From NCBI GenBank assembly GCA_025738555.1, contig JAOVFP010000022.1:1550001-1614000 (forward strand): a DNA stretch of 64,000 bases, written 5' to 3'. Position 1 is the stretch's first letter; each line of letters opens with the position of its first letter. Below, piece after piece: positions 24,395-36,996 of this stretch. This DNA comes from Cyathus striatus. Taxonomy: Eukaryota; Basidiomycota; Agaricomycetes; Agaricales; Nidulariaceae. Made by a program: the position numbers and the translations under genes. The notes under the pieces were generated by a model. It was not told where the DNA came from, ran no database searches, and saw nothing but the letters and a program-made list of their open reading frames with translations.

Positions 24395-25680
24395 CTCCCA
24401 ACCGAGGCGCCGAATGGTCGAGCGGCAATGTTACTATGGGCAATGATGGAGGTTGTTGCACGCTTGAGGATTATATACGTGCGAAGTTCCTCTCTTCTTA
24501 GCCTCTCCAGGAATCTCTTCGAATTCGCCACTGAAACCACAGCTGCACTAAAACAGGCGGGTAATGGGCCATTGCTGGATGTCCTCTGACGTCCAAGGGG
24601 TAGTAAACTTCAGCGATCCAGTAATCGTGCTCCGTTGTGATGTATAGGGAGGGACAGGACAGCGATTGTAATATCGCGCCTCTGGGGACAAAATCACCTA
24701 TCCCAATAGCATCGCGAGGTCTACGATATCATGGAAGGATAGATGAAGATGCAGCATTCTCAATAGATGCCGTGAGCTTGAACGCAAGGATTCTGGAGAT
24801 GAATGTTTGTTGGGCGTAAATGCGTCTTCGCTTCCAAGATGAGCCTGGGTCCTACGGGAAGCTCTCTACAGAAAAGTCTGGCACGCCGCGAGCCAGATTG
24901 TGCTTGCTTATTTCTCAGCCTGCCATACATCCCGCTACCGCTCCTTGCTTCTACTACAGCCGAGCGTCCCGAAGGTCCTAAAGGGCATTTCGCACTTCTA
25001 CTCAGCAGCCCTACATCAAGATCATCTGCAACACAAAAAGCCTAGGACAGTTGGGTGTTCGATCGAGGATGTCGCTGGTGGTGGAGAGATCGATGTACAT
25101 ATGTTTGATCTTCGTAGGGACAAGTGTGTGGTGGTGGATGCTGAGCTACGGGAGTTGAATATTACACGGGTGGCTCGCTCAAGGACGTGAATAAGACTCA
25201 CATAGTTCATTCTAATAAAAGCATCACTTCTGCGCGAAACGATGCGCCTGTATCGAACACATCACAAGCACAAAAGCCATCAGTCGACGGCTAACGCAGT
25301 GTCGTGGTCTCCTAGGCCCCGGCCTCCTGAGTCCTGAAACAAGGATGTATTCGTTTTGGAGAATGTGGAATTGAAGTTACTGTGCTAAAGACATGTCGCA
25401 AGCGGGTCGTACATGCCTAGACGTTCTCAAGCTTCAATACCAGTGGCGGGATCGATCTCGATCATGAAGAGGGCGTCGTAGTCTCGTAGAACCAGGTATA
25501 AGATGCACGAAGTGAATAGCTCATGCGTGGAAGTCATTTACTGTGGGGAAGCTTCCGAGAGGCTCCTTGAATCGTGGTAATGAGCGAGTAAGTAGATGTT
25601 GATGTTGATGTCGAGGGCCCTGCAACGAAACAGGGCAAACCGTACGGGATGAGCGTGAGAATTTATAAACATAAAAGGAG
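24395..25680. repeat. dispersed repeat R1, copy 2
   Basis: Collinear with copy 1: GTCGAGCGGCAATGTTACTA at its start, CGATGTACATATGTTTGATC in the middle, CACGAAGTGAATAGCTCATG and GGGATGAGCGTGAGAA near its end. It ends about 280 bases from the stop codon of copy C. With copy 1 and the intervening gene tail it forms a ~1.75 kb tandem duplication. Confidence 0.75.
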
Positions 25681-25957
25681 ACTGCCACTGCTAAACAGCT
25701 TTGTCCTGAGTCCTGACAGCCAGTGAACTTGGTGAAACGATGTCCCGCAAGTCGTACTCTCTTTATAAGAGTTCGTGGAATTCACCTGTCTTTCAATGCA
25801 TAAACCTAACTATAACCCAGTCATACAGAAGTATACTGCCTAGTATTTTACATTTACGAAGTACAGATAGCCTATCAACTTGAAGTACTATGCCTTTACC
25901 ACACTACCGGATTTGCCTTGATGCGTTGGGCATTAGGAACTTTGCTTGGAAACTCCA

Positions 25958-28900
25958 TCATTCCTCTTGCAAAGGGGCCATGCCTTTACGCACTGCTGAA
26001 GGTTGGTTGGAGACGTCGGGAGAAAGCCACTTCGCACCCATTTCACACCAAACATCAACTTCCTCTTTGGTGGCGTGACGTCCGAAGAGGGCGAACATAA
26101 ACCATTGTACGAGTTCGACAGGAATATTATCCTTTATATCACTTTCCTTCTTGGTGTAATAGCACCGTAAAGCGCTGAGGACTCGGAATCGCAGCTTGTC
26201 TAGTCGTGGATGGGTCACCAAAGAGCATGTCAGGAGAATCACCACGTAATCAGTTGCAGCAGTTGGTTCGACTTTTAATCGCTCTGTTAACGAATGCATG
26301 TATGTTATGACCTGTATATAATACAACAAATCTGGTTACCTACCATCCATAAGAAGCCTCGCTAAAAGGGTGATGTAACCTTTAAAAGACCGAGTGTCTT
26401 TCTTTGCGCTCAGGGAAATCATTTCAGACAAAATTTCTGTTCGTACTAAATGCTAAAAGTAAGCAATAACTTCGCGTTATTAGTGAAAAGACTCACCAAC
26501 AACATCTTGTGCTAGAGAAGAAATAAGTCGGACAACGGGCACCTGAAGCTCGTCGTGCTCAAGAAGTAACAAAAAATTAGGTAGGTTTCGTTTTATCTCG
26601 TCACTGCATTTTTCTGTAGAAAATCGTCAGCCGTTAACGCGTCGATATTGGAGATCGAGCACAAAATAAACTAACTGTCATCTGAAACAAATGTAAGCAA
26701 GTCCAACGCATTAAATCGAACCTCGTTGTCAACTTTCTGTTCTTCCAAAGCGAACGAAATGACGTCGGAGACGGTATCATAAATCAGCTGGGGAAACGAG
26801 GTCTCTGTTGTATGTATTTAAAAAATATGGTCAAAAATTGAATGTGTACAATGATTACGTACTGGATATTTCATAAAGGTGTGCGAGCGCTTCGATAGCA
26901 GCGCATCTAGCAAGATATGGACCACTCTTTAAGACCGGTGCTAACTTTCGTGCAACTGAAGATGCAGTTTTGGTATCACTCCCATCCACTATAAACTTAA
27001 TTAGTCCTAACATTGGTTGAGAGGATTTATATTTACCGCCAGTTTGAATGGAGTGTGTCACAAAGCCTTTGCCTTTTTCTGTAATGTTTGATAACGAGGA
27101 ATGTATTTCTGCCAAAACTGAACGCAAGATTTCGATGTCTACGTTTGACAAGTCAGGTCTACAAACGGCAGAGGAAAATAATTATAATAAAAAGTGGCTA
27201 ACCTTCGAAAACACGTTCCGCTTCAGACTGTTGTTCACCTTCTTCGGTCATAGCAATCTTCAGAAGGTATGGTCCAACCGTGTTTAATACGTCTTTTCTA
27301 ATAAATTGATCTAACTTAGCTGGGGACAGGTCGTCAATACAGTTAGAAATGTTTACATATAGCAGTCATACCATTTTTTATTTTAGGGATTAGTCGGACT
27401 GCGTTGATAGCTCGTATACGGGCTAGTTGATCCTGGCCTTTCAATGCCGACTCGATCTTTTGTTTTAATGTTAGTGCTACAGATGGACTAAATTTAGTTT
27501 CTGAGGTTGATAAATCAGTAGCCGTTATGTAATATAAAGAATGTAAATGACAAACTATCTCGGTCGGCAAGTTTCAATATCAAATCCATGGCCCTCTTTT
27601 GAACTTCCTCATAGTTGTGGGAGACTATTATATCCACTAGCGTCGTCATAGCATTTTGCACCGCTGTAGCAAGCGATAACTCGTATCAGCGGGTACAGTT
27701 ATAGGTGAGATGACACACTGTCTGATTGTGGGAGTGATTCCATTACATCTAACCAACCCAGACAGACGAGCCAGAATGCATCAGATAACCCAGACTCTAA
27801 ATGCTTTGCTGAAATGACCTTCACGAAGCTTTCACATATTTTTTCTGTTCCTGCCATCAGTAGCATTAAGCCGTAGTCGGTAACAGCTTACGATTGCCTT
27901 CCACCAGTGTCTTTAAAGATGTCACTGCCTTAAGACGGACATCTTCATTTTTATCGTCATTTGCTATCTTGATGATTGCAAGCAATAAATCTTTATAATC
28001 TACTGTAATCAAAAGGAAGAAACAAGTCCACAATCAATAATGAACTTACTTTTCTGAGTCAATATGGTGTAAAGCTCAATCCACTCCAAACGGACACTCC
28101 AATCAGAATCTACCAATTGTGCACTATCTGTTATCGATAGACACGATTCAAGGAGAGCTTCGTTAAGTTTATCTACAGAAAAGACCAAGTCAAAAATGTG
28201 TGATATATGCAATGAAGATGCACTGAAAATTCTGAACAGGTGTCACTTACCTTCATCCTTTACTAGTAAAATCAAAGCTCTCATAGCCGTATTACGGACA
28301 TATTCATTTGTATCCTTACTTGCAAAATCCGTGATTATTGACAAAAAATTTTGAGACTCTAATAGACATTAGAAGTAAGTACAGAGCAGGAAATGGCTAT
28401 CTTACTGTTTTTGGCCATCAATATACATAACTCAACCCATTCCATACGAACTTGCCAGTGAGATTCCAATGGTATAGAGCTATCTGAGACGAAAGATTTA
28501 ATGGTCTCAAGAAGTGTAGCTATGAAGAGTGTTTTTGTGTTTTTAGTGTCTTGATATTTGTCATAAAATCAATACTGCAGGATCACCTTTCTTGCTTGCA
28601 AGTCGAGTCAGTGAGCTCACCGCCTCGGCGCAAACTAGCATGGTATATTTATTATTCTTATTGGTCGCAAACTCTTGAAGTTTCTGAAGAAAAAACAATG
28701 ATTCATCTAAAAAAAAATGTCTGATTTCAGTAATGAAACAATATATTAAAGGTGCAAAGCCTTGCCTTCTGAAACTGACAATTTCTCGAAAGTATTGATC
28801 CAAGCAAGATGCACATATTCTTCTCTCTCTGTCAGAAGCTCTGGCTTGCTTCGCATGATCTCTGTTATGGATGACCTATATTTATCTGAAACTTGGATGA

Positions 28901-31900
28901 ACATAGTGACGGTGACTTTGAGTCAAACAATGTGAAATACCTATCAGAGCCAAACAGGCTAGAGAGCTCATGGCAATTGATCTTACATCTTCAGGCTTAT
29001 TTTTATGTAAACAATCTAAAAGTATTGGTACGACATTAAGTTGCTCGTCTGAAAGACATCGGTTAGGGGTTATTTTAATTAAGTATACTATGCATACCTT
29101 GATCATAACATTCAGCCAAAGATTTACAGGCTTGTACCCAAAGCTTAAGCTCAGACATTTGTTTAGAATCTTTAAGTTCATCTTTATAAGCATCATTTAA
29201 TGCAGGAGTTTCACAGTATAACTGATGGTAATTGTGGTTCACTGTTGTTACGTTAAGTCCTGAAAAATATTACATATAAATCTATATGTTTACTTTTTAT
29301 AGCCAAAGGAGTAAGCTTTGATATTATATGTTTTGCAGCAGCTAAAATAAAACACTATAATTATTTGAATGGCAAGTAGATATTGAAAGACACACAGTGC
29401 TTCTTCAGAGTAACTAACAATTCAAGCCAGTAAAGATCTTTGTCTGATATAGGACTGTCACAGAAGTGATGTATTAAATCTTCCAGACTTTGAAAGCCTC
29501 TCGACTGCGTTATCAATTTTTCGGGAAACTGTTCAGCTATAGACAGGTTATTAAGTTAAGCAGAGACCATTCATAATATCACATACACCTACCGGAGCTA
29601 ACAGTCGACAAAAAACTACGAGCTTCTAACCGAAGCTCAACATCATTACTATTGACTGCTATTTCCATCAGTCTACGAACACCACTGTGAAATTCAACTG
29701 CAAAATACAAATGTTAATCTGAACATCTGGAGACACCAGGCACTTACTCTGATTAGCCAATAAGGCCACAATTTCGATCCACTTAATCTGTATGAATGAA
29801 GGTGATTCATGCTTGAAAATTCTGTCAAAATGCTCCTGGAGATAAGTTTTTATGCTGTCCTGTATCGTGACTGTCACGGATGAGCTTGGAAAATAATATC
29901 ACTGCACATTTATACGTACAACCATAATTGTTGACGAGAAATTTTAGCACGCCCAATGATTCGGAACGAATATCAGGGGCTACATCAAGGTCTGAATCAA
30001 CACCTGCTCGAATTAATTCAGGTATTATTGATGGCTGCTGACAAAATCTGACAGCTGCATATCGTCTTTGTGGAATTTCACTGATAATTTCAGATTTAAG
30101 TCGTTGATCGAAAACCTGATTAATAGAGTCCTTCCACTCAGCTACCAGGAGATATGTCAGGTTATTTAAAGATTTAGATCAGTTCTTTTTAAGTATGCAT
30201 TACCGTCAGACATTTGATTCTGGAGTTCCTTGAGGACCCCTGTGTAATTTTTGTAAGAATTTAAAGGAACTTCATGGTTTTCGTGTCGGATGAAACCCAT
30301 ATCGAGAAGATCAGCTAGCCATTTCTCTGCTAAAGACGATATTATAGAGGCGAAACTGAACCACATATTTCCAAATATGCGGTCAATAATAAAAATATTA
30401 ATCCATAATTTCATGTCATCCTGAAAAGGTGTGACTAAACATGTGGTTGATTATCATGTCATATAAGAAAGTATAGAGTTATAACGTGCTCACAAGCTTG
30501 CAATAGCTCCAATAGCTCATTAAAGATTTTCAAACATGCACTCCATTCAAGCCAAGGGTCATCTAACATTGGTGCTAGAATATTTCTCACGGTTTCTTCG
30601 ACCTCATTTCGGTATTGTTCTGCGAATGATGTTAAAATTCCAGTCTCAAGTTAGAACCTGAGACATACTGTATAGTAATAGATCGCATAGCAACTTTCTT
30701 CCATTATATTGTACTAGGCTATTGTCAAGTTCCTTGTTATCATGTTCTATAGCTAGTTTTGCCAATTCAGTTATGGAGCTGTCAATAAATGTTTCGAAGA
30801 GTCCGGGGATTTCCGGGTGTGAAGTGTGAAAGCTTTCGCAAGGGTAAAATCTTTCCTTCATTGTTGTCAATGCTTGGAGAGTATGTAGCTGCATTTTACC
30901 AGAGCTCTGCAATCCATTCTTCACAGCTGTCGATGTATGCTTGGTCATTATTTCGCATATCTCTTCTGGAACACGGATATTTATCAGTAAAGATCAAAAT
31001 AAACAATGAACTATTTACTCTCTGTTCCTTGTAATTGCATAAATAAATCCAAGGCCTCCTCTCTGACGTTGTCATCTTCGTCGGTAAACAAAACCTCCGC
31101 AAGTTTGGGGATGAGACGATTAAGTGAAGGTGTGGGAGAACTTCCTACATATAACGTGAGTAATATGTTAATAATATACCTGGAAATATAAGCATTTACT
31201 GCTAAACTCTTTAATATATTTGACTGCATGAATGCGAGTGGCATTGTCTGAGTGAGAGAGTAGTGAGATAATGTTATCTAGCATTTTATTTGCTTTAGAA
31301 ACATTAGATTCATTCTGAAATGCTATAAAGTTGTGAGCACAACAGATACTCCAAAATGTATAGCAATTTTCACTTTGGTGTACGTTAGGATTTTGTATCA
31401 GGCTGGAACTTTCAATGGTTATCATAACGTCCCACTCTTCGGCTTTGGAATAGCGAATATTGAAGTCAGCATCAGGCATTTGGAGTAACAGGGGGGCGCA
31501 CCAGTCATTTGGAAGAGTTTGGTAAGGTACTTCCGCCCCAAATCCTCTGCAGTGGATTTGTCTGCTTCACCACTCCATTCAACTACTGACCCAGCTGCAG
31601 CAGCTACAGTTCATATGTAAATATAGATATGGCAGTAGAAGAAATCATCGGGAGTACCTTTTGCTATAGACAACGATAATATAAACAAACTGACTGTATG
31701 TATGTTTCTCTCGCCTTGTATAAGTCCTCTACAGGCGGCAATAAGAAACTTTAGTCGATGGCGAGGCTGCACAGCATGCACCATGTTTTCCCATGGACGA
31801 TCCTCTACTTCATTGGGTGCTAGGTCTATAAGAGCAGAGTTTAATCTAAGGGAATTACCCAAATGGCCACTTTTGGCTAAAATCACTAGGTGCGTCCGAA

Positions 31901-33268
31901 GAATGAAGGCCAGAGGTGTAACTTCCTCTGGAAAAAGATTCCAATGATGAAGAGGACCATTGGGTTGGAGAGTATCGGCAAGCGCCTTTCGCAGAGTAGA
32001 TAGATGGCTATTATCCTTCAAGGACTCATGAAAGTGTGTAAATTGCAACAATGATTCGAAGTGGTAAAAGATTCCTTCGTATTCTTCAGATTTCTTGTAA
32101 AATCCAAATGTTATGCATTCCTGAAGCCGTTTCACTATAATAGTTGGAGCTTCTGATTTAGCAAAATATTCGTGCCAATCGGGAAGACTAGACCATTGTC
32201 GTGTTAGCTCAGCAATCGCTTCCTGTACATGACGAGTCTTCGGGGATTTAATCAATTCATTTATCCAGATGTCAGCCAGCTCTGCTTCATCTTTGCTGTA
32301 AGCAAATGCACCATTCTCTTCTTTATTTTCAGAAAACGTCTGGCTGAATTCCTTGATCAACAGATATAGATCCGAAAGAGGAGTGTCGAAAGGGGAAGAA
32401 AAAAGAAGAGGTAGCACAGTGGCAACCAAGTATACGACTAATCCAACACCAGCCAAAACAACCGTCAATACTCCAATTCGACGATTATCAGCAAATGACT
32501 GGACTACGAAGCCGGCTCCGAACAAAAAGGCAGCAATCTGGATAAGGAGTGGAATTACTTTAATTACTTGCTCCAGTCGCCAGCGTTTTGCCATCCTGTC
32601 AAGATTTCGGCGGTGAACAGCATCTGTCGCTTCTCGCCTAGTAATGACTGGGATAAACTTCACAATCCATGCTTTAGCCAGAACTCCCATAACCGCGCTG
32701 AAAAGAGTTACAAGGAGGCTGGTAGCCCACAATCCTTTGATCCACAGATCACCCGCTGATGGGGACGGAGGCGTACCACTCTGCTGGGAGTCGCCGGAAC
32801 TATTCATTGTCGTCACAAAGGAGGATACGACGCCAGCGAAGAGACCCGTCTAAATCGTTGCTCAGATCTCCTGAGAAGATCTGAGAATGAATGCTACTTA
32901 CAAATATAAGAAGAGAGTCAAGCCTAGTCTTCCATGATTCAACTCTTTCGTTCGCCGCCTCATCAGCATCCTTCAGATAGAGCCCCCATATCTTTGCATT
33001 TGCCTTAAATTTCTGTTCTGAGATTTGTTGCATATCGTTATCCTCTTGCCTCGCCTTGTATTGATTGAAAAATGAGATGAATGGATGAAGGAACTTGCTG
33101 AATCCTTTCGCTCCAGCATTATAGTTTGTGTTATGACGAATCTGGCCATCCTTGACAAGGGTATGATTAATCAGAAGAAATAGGAGCGCTATGACCACTC
33201 ACGTTGTTTTCCTCCATTCTTCCCATGGATATTCTGCGCTCCGTATATTCAACAGGCGGTGGATCCAT
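25958..33268 (-). CDS. DUF6535 / HEAT-repeat membrane protein, copy C
   Basis: Function unknown; same architecture as copy B. Start ATG at 33268 (MDPPPVEYTERRISMG) gives a 66-base exon ending at 33203 before GTGAGT. Exon 2 (33141-32902) reads IRHNTNYNAGA...TRLDSLLIF and exon 3 starts at 32849 with TGLFAG. DUF6535 segments include LWATSLLVTLFSAVMGVLAK, VIPLLIQIAAFLFGAGFVV and VVLAGVGLVVYLVATVLPLL, then LADIWINELIKSPKT, GPLHHWNLFPEEVTPLAF and RHRLKFLIAACRGLIQG. Many short HEAT exons follow. The C-terminal exon has ALFGRHATKEEVDVWCEM and ends MAPLQEE-stop at 25958, shorter than the D tail; sequence just past the stop still resembles the tail coding region. CpG content is intermediate between B and D. 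Individual HEAT exon junctions were not all resolved. Confidence 0.8.
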
Positions 33269-33311
33269 TGCTCCTAAAAAAGATGCGGTGAAAGCAGATC
33301 GTACCCTTCAC

Positions 33312-33320
33312 ACTATATAT
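33312..33320 (-). promoter_or_regulatory. TATA-like element upstream of copy C
   Basis: Reads ATATATAGT on the minus strand, about 45 bases upstream of the proposed start at 33268. It matches the TATATAG core found upstream of copies B and D. Confidence 0.4.
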
Positions 33321-34889
33321 GTATAACCTTTATTACTTTTTATGAACTCCACACCAAAAACAGTATGTGAATTGGCGCTGTAGGCATAAGTAATTAATTG
33401 GTCTTGACAGGCTCGGGAAGTTCATTATTAAGCGCGCACCAATGTCTTTTTTCCTCTTTTGAACTTGACATGAAATGACTTCTGTTCTAATATTGCCGCA
33501 AAGTTCAGATGGTGTGATTGAGGGACAAAATGTTCTTCAAGGTCGAGAATTCGACTGCGTGTGGCGCGTGACGAGTCAAGCGCTGAGACTGGCGCTCCGC
33601 ATTTGTGGCACATGTGCATGCCTGGTCATATGCTGTGCTCCTTCCACTTGCAACAGCAACCGGCAAAAAGGATCCTTCCAACATTAATAGACATTATATC
33701 TACCATAGCCCCGCTATCGCTAACGCAGGAAAACCCGGTCCATGTTTTCATCCATATTACCAGCTGAAATTAAGCAGCAGAAAGGTGAATAACTATTTTT
33801 TGGAATTTATTTTAACTCTGCGATGCTGCTACGTTCATCCGTAGGTATACATAGACCAAACGTGAATAAAACCCCCTTCTTTTGATTCAACACCCCCACG
33901 CCATAATTCAAGAGCTATCCTCGGCGCCTGCGAAGTTGATGGAAGTGGTCAGGTTCCCCATTGGTTTTCTAGGTTTGGGAATCGTGGAAGAATCTAAGAA
34001 TTCTTCCACCAAGCAAGGGAAGTACGGCCACTCGCGGTGGCGTCGATGACAGAGAAGCTGTTCGGCGGAAAGCCTGCTGCTCCTGCAGCCCGCCGTTATC
34101 GCTTTCTTGCTTTCACTACAATCCGCAATCCCCCCAGCGTAAACCACATTCAAACAGCTCGTACCGTTATAGGAGTATGCAGATGTACGGTGGGCCGAAA
34201 AATGCCTCGTTGAAAGCGAAAGCATGGTGAGTGTAATGAGTGGGCGTTAAGCTCCTCTTTTCATAGGTTCTGATACCCAGGATATGGGACGCTGCATGCA
34301 TACGAACGGCAACGAGAACACACACTTGTCGTCATCTTACTTTATTATCTTCACAGCTGAAACCATAGCTGCGCCTATAAGTAGGCAAGGTGAACGCCTC
34401 TGCTTGACGGCCTCCCACAAACGAAACACTCCTAGGATAGAAAGATTCGAGCACTTTAGCAGTATAGCACTTCAGCGGTCGCTCTCCGGGAGCAATACCT
34501 TCCCTTAGCATGCTACGTCAGTCGCAACCACCGAGACCATATACAGACGTGCTGCACAGCACAAGGTCGTACTTCCAATAGTAGTCGAATACCCGAAAGG
34601 AAGCGATTCAAAGAGGTCGACGCGATGAGGGGCGTTATTCATGGGATGTAAAGGTGACCGAAGGTTAAAACGCAGCCATGTCTTAAAAAGAGCGGGCCTC
34701 TGGTAGAAGTAATAGGTCTTCATCCCTATAACGACAGGCCTGGATCTTTCGGGAATTTATTCAATTGTACGTTCGTAATTATAGGAAGGAAGATCGTGCT
34801 TACTTTTGTCCTCCGCCTCCCTAGCGTTCTACCCTCTCGAAAAAACAGCCGGGGCTCGTGAAGATCAGGAAGAATGCTTCCAGCCAGCG
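33321..34889. other. intergenic upstream of copy C
   Basis: No firm gene. A short minus-strand frame at 33428-33619 begins MHMCHKCGAPVSALDSSRAT and faintly resembles the Cys-rich plus coiled start of mushroom F-box proteins, but no F-box follows. A 105-residue minus-strand frame at 33908-34225 has no recognisable domain. Confidence 0.35.
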
Positions 34890-35205
34890 GCCCACCAAAG
34901 CCATCCGCGGGAAGACAGACCTTAGACATTAGGACGGCGATATCACTGATATAAAAAGTTGGGGAGACGATGCAAGCTTCAAACTTGTAGTGGTGGAGAT
35001 GGTTGAAGGTGCGAGGTGCGAGGTTGAGCTGCAGAAGAAGAATATCAAAAGTTGTTTTTGTTGAGGATGTTAATGAAGGCTTGAACGCACGTATAGTTCC
35101 ATTCCGACCAACTTCAGACAATTACTTTTGATAAGGAGGTAAAACACCAGGTTCGAGTTTTGTAGCTGATTATTAAGGTGGATCCCTAGGTTTCCTGGTA
35201 GAGCT
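34890..35205 (-). repeat. dispersed repeat R3, inverted copy
   Basis: The reverse complement of this segment aligns in order with 40608-40920: AGGAAACCTAGG, GAACCTGGTG, TGCCTCCTTA-like, AGCTCAACCTC, ACCTTCAA, ATCGTCTCCCCAA and GTGATATCGCC blocks are shared. It carries a 131-residue minus-strand frame that is not conserved in the other copy, so no gene is called. Confidence 0.65.
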
Positions 35206-35698
35206 CGACGCATGTAGCGGCCCCAGCATGTGATACACTGCTAGCCCTAGGCGTGGTCACTGGTACCATCGAGGTCATAGGGGAAGCTAAGAGAGGCTTG
35301 CGGATTCCAGAGCACCATAAAGCATGATACTGAAGAGGAATATTAATGGTGGTAATTGATCAGTCGATCAATCGATCAAGTTGTGCGCGTATCGGAGGTT
35401 GACAGAAGTTGACGTTGACGGGGGGATGAAACGAAACATGGTATAAGCGTGCGGAAGTAACCAGCGTTTGGCGCCAACAATCTACGGCCCGCCACCGCCA
35501 TGTGCAAAGCTCTCTCTTTCGACTCTCTTTCGCCAATCTTTTACATTAGTCGGGTCGAAATCGGACACTTGAACGTACAAATTTGAGAATTAACATTAGA
35601 ACTTCATTCTATACATCTAAGATTGTCTTCGCTTACAGTGAGGCGAGGTCATCATTTTTGTATTACAAGAATTATAAAGTGTAAGATTTACTACTATT
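35206..35698. other. intergenic 3' of the first BTB gene
   Basis: Contains a run of GATCGATC-like short repeats near 35360-35380 and an AT-rich end. No coding evidence. Confidence 0.4.
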
Positions 35699-36594
35699 CT
35701 AATACTCGCAGAAAAAGCTAAATTCGTGCAGAGCCTTGATCCGATCCTGTACACCAGTAGCCCATTCTTTTAACTCTTCAAGTGATTCTCCGTATTCATG
35801 GAAATTACAAGGTTTATATGAGCAGGCACGCCCATACAACTCCAATCGCACATCTTCATAAATCGACATCCATTGCTCTCGATATAGGGCCTATATATAT
35901 TGGAAATAATCAACAGTTGCTGCAGAATTTTCAAACGGTGGTCATACCCATGGTCCTTGTAATGTTGGAGGAAACAAAGAGATCGAAGATTCCAGATCTT
36001 CAAGAGATGACCGGGCTAAAAGTGCGGCCACTTCATCTAATATCTCTAAATAAGAGTGCATGGCAGCATATTCGATTATTTTCTTTATATCACCATGTCC
36101 GCATTTCCTATGAAAATAAAAGTCAGAACATAATTAAATTCTAGCAATCGTGCTAAATTATATTGTACTTACGCCAGGTACATCATATGCTCTCGGCACA
36201 CTTCCACAGCTGAATATACAGAATACTTCTCCGCGGCCACAGCAAGTGCATGGACTGTATCAAACTCTACCCCCACAAATCTCGGAGGTTGTTGAGGATT
36301 GACGAACTGGAACAGTAGCTCAAGTACTGTAGAGATCTCGGGAAGATCTATAACTTCGTCATCTTCGACTTTGAGATCCGTACTAGGAAATCCACCAGTG
36401 AAAAGGCCAAGATTCAACTGGCGGACTACGAAAAGCACTCCATCGCTCGACCTGAAGGTAACATCGTCGTCCGACTTGTTAACTGGGAATTATATTAGTT
36501 CTTAATGATAGTATGGACGACGAATGATTTTATTATACTCACATCTTTCTGGCCGAAGTTCTGAAGAAGATTCGTAGCTGGGTTTCAAAGACAT
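35699..36594 (-). CDS. BTB/POZ domain protein 1
   Basis: Probably a protein-protein interaction adaptor of the BTB family expanded in mushrooms; BTB proteins often dimerise or bind cullin ligases, but the partner here is unknown. Start ATG at 36594 gives MSLKPSYESSSELRPER and splices after 52 bases. The second exon has the BTB fold: DDDVTFRSSDGVLF, LNLGLFTGGFPSTD, EVIDLPEISTVLELLFQFVN and ALAVAAEKYSVYSAVEVCRE. Later exons give a helical back-half (KKIIEYAAMHSYLEILDEVA, LFPPTLQGPW) and the C-terminus KEWATGVQDRIKALHEFSFF before the stop at 35699. Compared with BTB protein 2 (36997-37984) it lacks about 35 residues containing the CGKCSC cluster. Same strand and four-exon layout as that neighbour, so a local duplicate. 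Confidence 0.82.
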
Positions 36595-36714
36595 ACTAGA
36601 TGGTGGTTGTATTCCAGGGGATTTGAAGGATTGATCGATAATTTATAGTAATTCTAGAGTAATTCAGTTGTATGCGTATTGAATGGTTGAATGTGTACGG
36701 GCCCGTAGTGGCTG

Positions 36715-36860
36715 GGCTGCTAATATTTACTTGAGAAACGTATGCATACTAATTGCCTATCCTTCTAACCTCTACTAGACCCTCTTCGAATTCGTCGCTT
36801 ATATGACAGTTGCACTTATAAACAGACAAGAGTGACTTCCAAGTTCCTGAGTCCAAAGTG
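36715..36860. repeat. dispersed repeat R1, short fragment
   Basis: Matches 39300-39430 of R1 copy 3: CTATCCTTCTAACCTCTACT, ATTCGTCGCTTATATGACAG, and TATAAACAGACAAGAGTGA against the corresponding R1 bases. It sits between the two BTB genes, upstream of the first. Confidence 0.6.
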
Positions 36861-36996
36861 TATGTATGTGCTTACAATGGAACTTCGTGCTATCCATGTA
36901 GGATTGTCTCTACACACGCAGGGTCATATGATGTCATGGTTTTTGTATTACAAGTATTATAAAGTGCAAGGTTTACAACTACTCAAATTTCTCTGA

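Noticed and set aside
33428..33619. Possible F-box protein N-terminus (MHMCHKCGAP...)
   Set aside because: Only a faint likeness to the Cys-rich, coiled start of mushroom F-box proteins. No F-box motif or leucine-rich body follows.
33908..34225. 105-residue minus-strand frame
   Set aside because: No recognisable domain, no splice partners and no second copy in the window. It is a chance frame as far as can be seen.
34726..35121. 131-residue minus-strand frame
   Set aside because: It lies across repeat R3, and the frame is not preserved in the second R3 copy at 40.6-40.9 kb.
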